Below are positions 62,125-64,000 of a stretch of 64,000 nt of DNA, piece after piece. Position 1 is the first letter of the stretch; each line of letters begins with the position of its first letter. A model generated the notes under the pieces. The model did not search any database. It was given only the letters and a program-made list of their open reading frames with translations, and was not told where the DNA came from. The translations under genes were made by a program, and so were the position numbers. Origin of the DNA: Ancylobacter aquaticus (lineage in GTDB: Bacteria; Pseudomonadota; Alphaproteobacteria; Rhizobiales; Xanthobacteraceae); assembly GCF_004339465.1 (NCBI RefSeq), contig NZ_SMFY01000001.1, forward strand, positions 1,240,001 through 1,304,000. Direction: 5' to 3'.

Positions 62125-63861
62125 ATGGCGACGCAGAGCCCGGCCGCTATCGCACGCTTTGTCGAGGCCGGCCGGGGCACCGCGCCGGCGGACCTCGTCA
62201 TCAAAGGCGTCCAGTTGTTGGACGTCATATCAGGCGCCATCACGCGGACCGATATCGCCATGGTCGGGGACCGCATTGTCGGGACCTATGGCGAGTATGA
62301 CGGCGCGCGGGAGATCGACGGCGCCGGGCTGTTCGCCGTGCCGGGCTTCATCGACACCCATCTTCATGTCGAATCCTCGCTGGTCACCCCACTGGAATTC
62401 GACCGCTGCGTGCTGCCGCACGGCGTAACCACGGCAATCTGCGACCCGCACGAAATCGCGAACGTGCTGGGCATGGAGGGCATCGCCTATTTCCAGCGCT
62501 GCGCCGAGCACACGATCATGGACCTGCGCGTCCAGCTTTCGTCCTGCGTGCCGGCGACCACTTTCGAGACCGCCGGCGCCGAACTGGCGGCGGCCGATCT
62601 CGCCCTGCTACGCGGCCATGCCAGCGGCATTGGCCTCGCCGAATTCATGAACTTTCCCGGCGTGCTGTTCGCCGACGAGGGGTGCCTGGCCAAGCTCTCG
62701 CTGTTCTCCGACGGGCATATTGACGGCCACGCGCCGCTGCTGCGCGGCCGCGACCTCAATGGCTACATCGCGGCCGGCATCCGCACCGAGCACGAGGCGA
62801 CGGGGCTGGAGGAAGCGCGCGAGAAGCTGATGAAGGGCATGTCGGTCCTCATTCGCGAGGGCTCGGTGTCAAAAGACCTGCACGCGCTGATCCCGCTGAT
62901 TTCCGCCGACACCTCGGCGTTTCTGGCCTTCTGCACCGATGACCGCAACCCGCTCGACATCGCTGAGGAAGGCCATCTCGACTACATGATACGCGAAGCC
63001 ATCCGCCACGGTGCACCGCTGCACCATGTCTACCGGGTGGCGAGCTGGTCGGCGGCCAATGCCTTCGGCCTGCGGGATCGCGGCCTCATCGCCCCCGGAA
63101 GGCGGGCGGACATCGTGCTGGTCGATGATCTGGAGGCCTGCTCGGTGCGCCAGGTTATCTCCGCCGGCCGGCTGGTGACGCCGGAACTGTTTGCTGCGCG
63201 CGGCAGCGTCGCGCCGGTCGGTCTCGACTCGGTGAAGGCCAACAAGATCACGGCGGAAGACTTCGCCATCCCCGCGACGGAGAGCGCCACGCGCGTCATC
63301 GGCGTCGTGCCGGGGCGCATCATCACCGAGGATGTACGGCTCGATTTGCCCGTGGTCGACGGCGCGAAGCAGGTCGACCTCGAACAGGACGCGGTAAAGG
63401 TCTGCGTCGTCGAGCGGCATGGCCGCAACGGCAATATCGGCCGCGGCTTCGTCCACGGTTTCGGCATGAAGCGCGGCGCCATCGCCTCCTCGGTCGGGCA
63501 TGACAGCCACAACATCACCGTGGTCGGTGTCGATGAGGCCGACATGGCGCTGGCGGTGAACCGGCTTATTGACCTGCGCGGCGGCTTCGCGGTGGCGCAG
63601 GGCGGCGTTGTCACCGCCGAGCTTGCCCTGCCGGTGGCGGGGCTGATGGCGGATACACCGTTCGAGGACGTGCATGACGCGCTGATCCCGCTGCGCGCCG
63701 CCGCCAAGGCGCTGGGCGTGGTGCTGGCCGAGCCGTTCCTGCAGGTCGCATTCCTGCCGCTGCCGGTGATCCCGCATCTCAAGATCACCGATTTCGGCAT
63801 GTTCGATGTCAACGCCTTCGCCCTGCTGGAAGAGCCGCCGCCCCCCGCCGGCAATGGCTGA
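62125..63861 (+). CDS. ade: adenine deaminase
   Basis: Amidohydrolase-fold enzyme that deaminates adenine to hypoxanthine, 578 residues, standard for the Ade family. The metal motif is [47 protein letters not shown]; others are [46 protein letters not shown], and [28 protein letters not shown]. It belongs to purine salvage. ATG at 62125 directly follows the aldo-keto reductase gene. It is the last gene of the deoR-AKR-ade group. Confidence 0.95.
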   Translation: MATQSPAAIARFVEAGRGTAPADLVIKGVQLLDVISGAITRTDIAMVGDRIVGTYGEYDGAREIDGAGLFAVPGFIDTHLHVESSLVTPLEFDRCVLPHGVTTAICDPHEIANVLGMEGIAYFQRCAEHTIMDLRVQLSSCVPATTFETAGAELAAADLALLRGHASGIGLAEFMNFPGVLFADEGCLAKLSLFSDGHIDGHAPLLRGRDLNGYIAAGIRTEHEATGLEEAREKLMKGMSVLIREGSVSKDLHALIPLISADTSAFLAFCTDDRNPLDIAEEGHLDYMIREAIRHGAPLHHVYRVASWSAANAFGLRDRGLIAPGRRADIVLVDDLEACSVRQVISAGRLVTPELFAARGSVAPVGLDSVKANKITAEDFAIPATESATRVIGVVPGRIITEDVRLDLPVVDGAKQVDLEQDAVKVCVVERHGRNGNIGRGFVHGFGMKRGAIASSVGHDSHNITVVGVDEADMALAVNRLIDLRGGFAVAQGGVVTAELALPVAGLMADTPFEDVHDALIPLRAAAKALGVVLAEPFLQVAFLPLPVIPHLKITDFGMFDVNAFALLEEPPPPAGNG

Positions 63862-63880
63862 GGCGGCCGCCTCGCATTCC

Positions 63881-63976
63881 GTTATCCCGGAAGGTCCGCA
63901 GGACCGATCCGGGATCACGTGAAGCTGACGAGCGGGGAACGATCCCGGCTCTGCGCTGCGCTTCGGCCGGGATGAC
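63881..63976. repeat. REP-like repeat (GATCCGGGA type)
   Basis: GTTATCCCGGAAGGTCCGCAGGACCGATCCGGGATCACG on the left and GAACGATCCCGGCTCTGCGC...CGGCCGGGATGAC on the right, after the adenine deaminase stop. Relative of 19356-19446. The window ends 24 bases later with no further gene. Confidence 0.65.
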
Positions 63977-64000
63977 GATGGCGGAAAGGCGTTCGCCGCT

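Overview
The window is a high-GC (roughly two-thirds G+C by eye) chromosomal segment of an alphaproteobacterium. The gene set fits a soil or freshwater Hyphomicrobiales member, most plausibly Xanthobacteraceae (Ancylobacter/Starkeya/Xanthobacter-like): propionyl-CoA carboxylase with two-subunit methylmalonyl-CoA mutase, a glnT-glxDCB cluster, heterotetrameric sarcosine-oxidase genes with purU and folD, NadQ-type control of nadABC, and many REP-like intergenic repeats. The family assignment is inference. I see no rRNA, tRNA, CRISPR array, prophage or insertion sequence. Genes are dense, often overlap by 1-8 bases, and mostly lie in operons.

Layout. 1-3450 (minus): a GntR/FCD regulator leads a polar-amino-acid ABC importer operon, cut by the left edge. 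3674-12365 (minus): a propionyl-CoA operon pccB-(GIY-YIG gene)-pccA-mutA-(small exported protein)-mutB; the GIY-YIG gene is clearly AT-richer than its neighbours. 12486-14730: a LysR regulator and an exported metallo-beta-lactamase-fold protein with a LysR-type box. 14826-30405: two minus-strand blocks, glxB-glxC-glxD-glnT and soxB-soxD-soxA-soxG-purU-folD. Together they have the composition of an N-methylglutamate (methylamine) pathway plus tetrahydrofolate C1 oxidation. Between them lie an XRE-cupin regulator, sthA and an exported flavin oxidase; a LysR gene is divergent from soxB.

31834-39455: a carbohydrate/acyl locus. GntP permease, Tat-exported GH1 beta-glucosidase, a stand-alone acyl carrier protein and a ketoacyl synthase run on minus; an exported GH5 glycosidase and malonyl-CoA synthetase (matB) run divergently on plus. 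39456-40560: a repeat-rich stretch with a 53-bp tandem repeat and a small GIY-YIG gene between ~150-bp direct repeats. 40580-43376: csoR/copA copper resistance with two operator-like palindromes. 43517-44852: an Rrf2 regulator with a thioredoxin-reductase-like flavoprotein. 45368-46960: dadA behind a tandem glycine riboswitch. 47171-50884: nadA-nadB-nadC with two NadQ-type operators; nadQ itself is at 51983-52981.

53106-55522: an aldo-keto reductase and a divergent DMT exporter/TetR pair. 55628-60177: the biotin ECF transporter bioM-bioN-bioY followed by an acyl-CoA synthetase and an atypical thiolase, echoing the B. subtilis yhfU-yhfT-yhfS order. 60276-63861: a DeoR regulator, an aldo-keto reductase and adenine deaminase.

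The most interesting items are the split methylamine/sarcosine C1 locus, the bioY-linked ligase/thiolase pair, the matB/ACP/KAS/glycosidase locus, the two GIY-YIG genes in unusual settings, and the glycine-riboswitch-controlled dadA.
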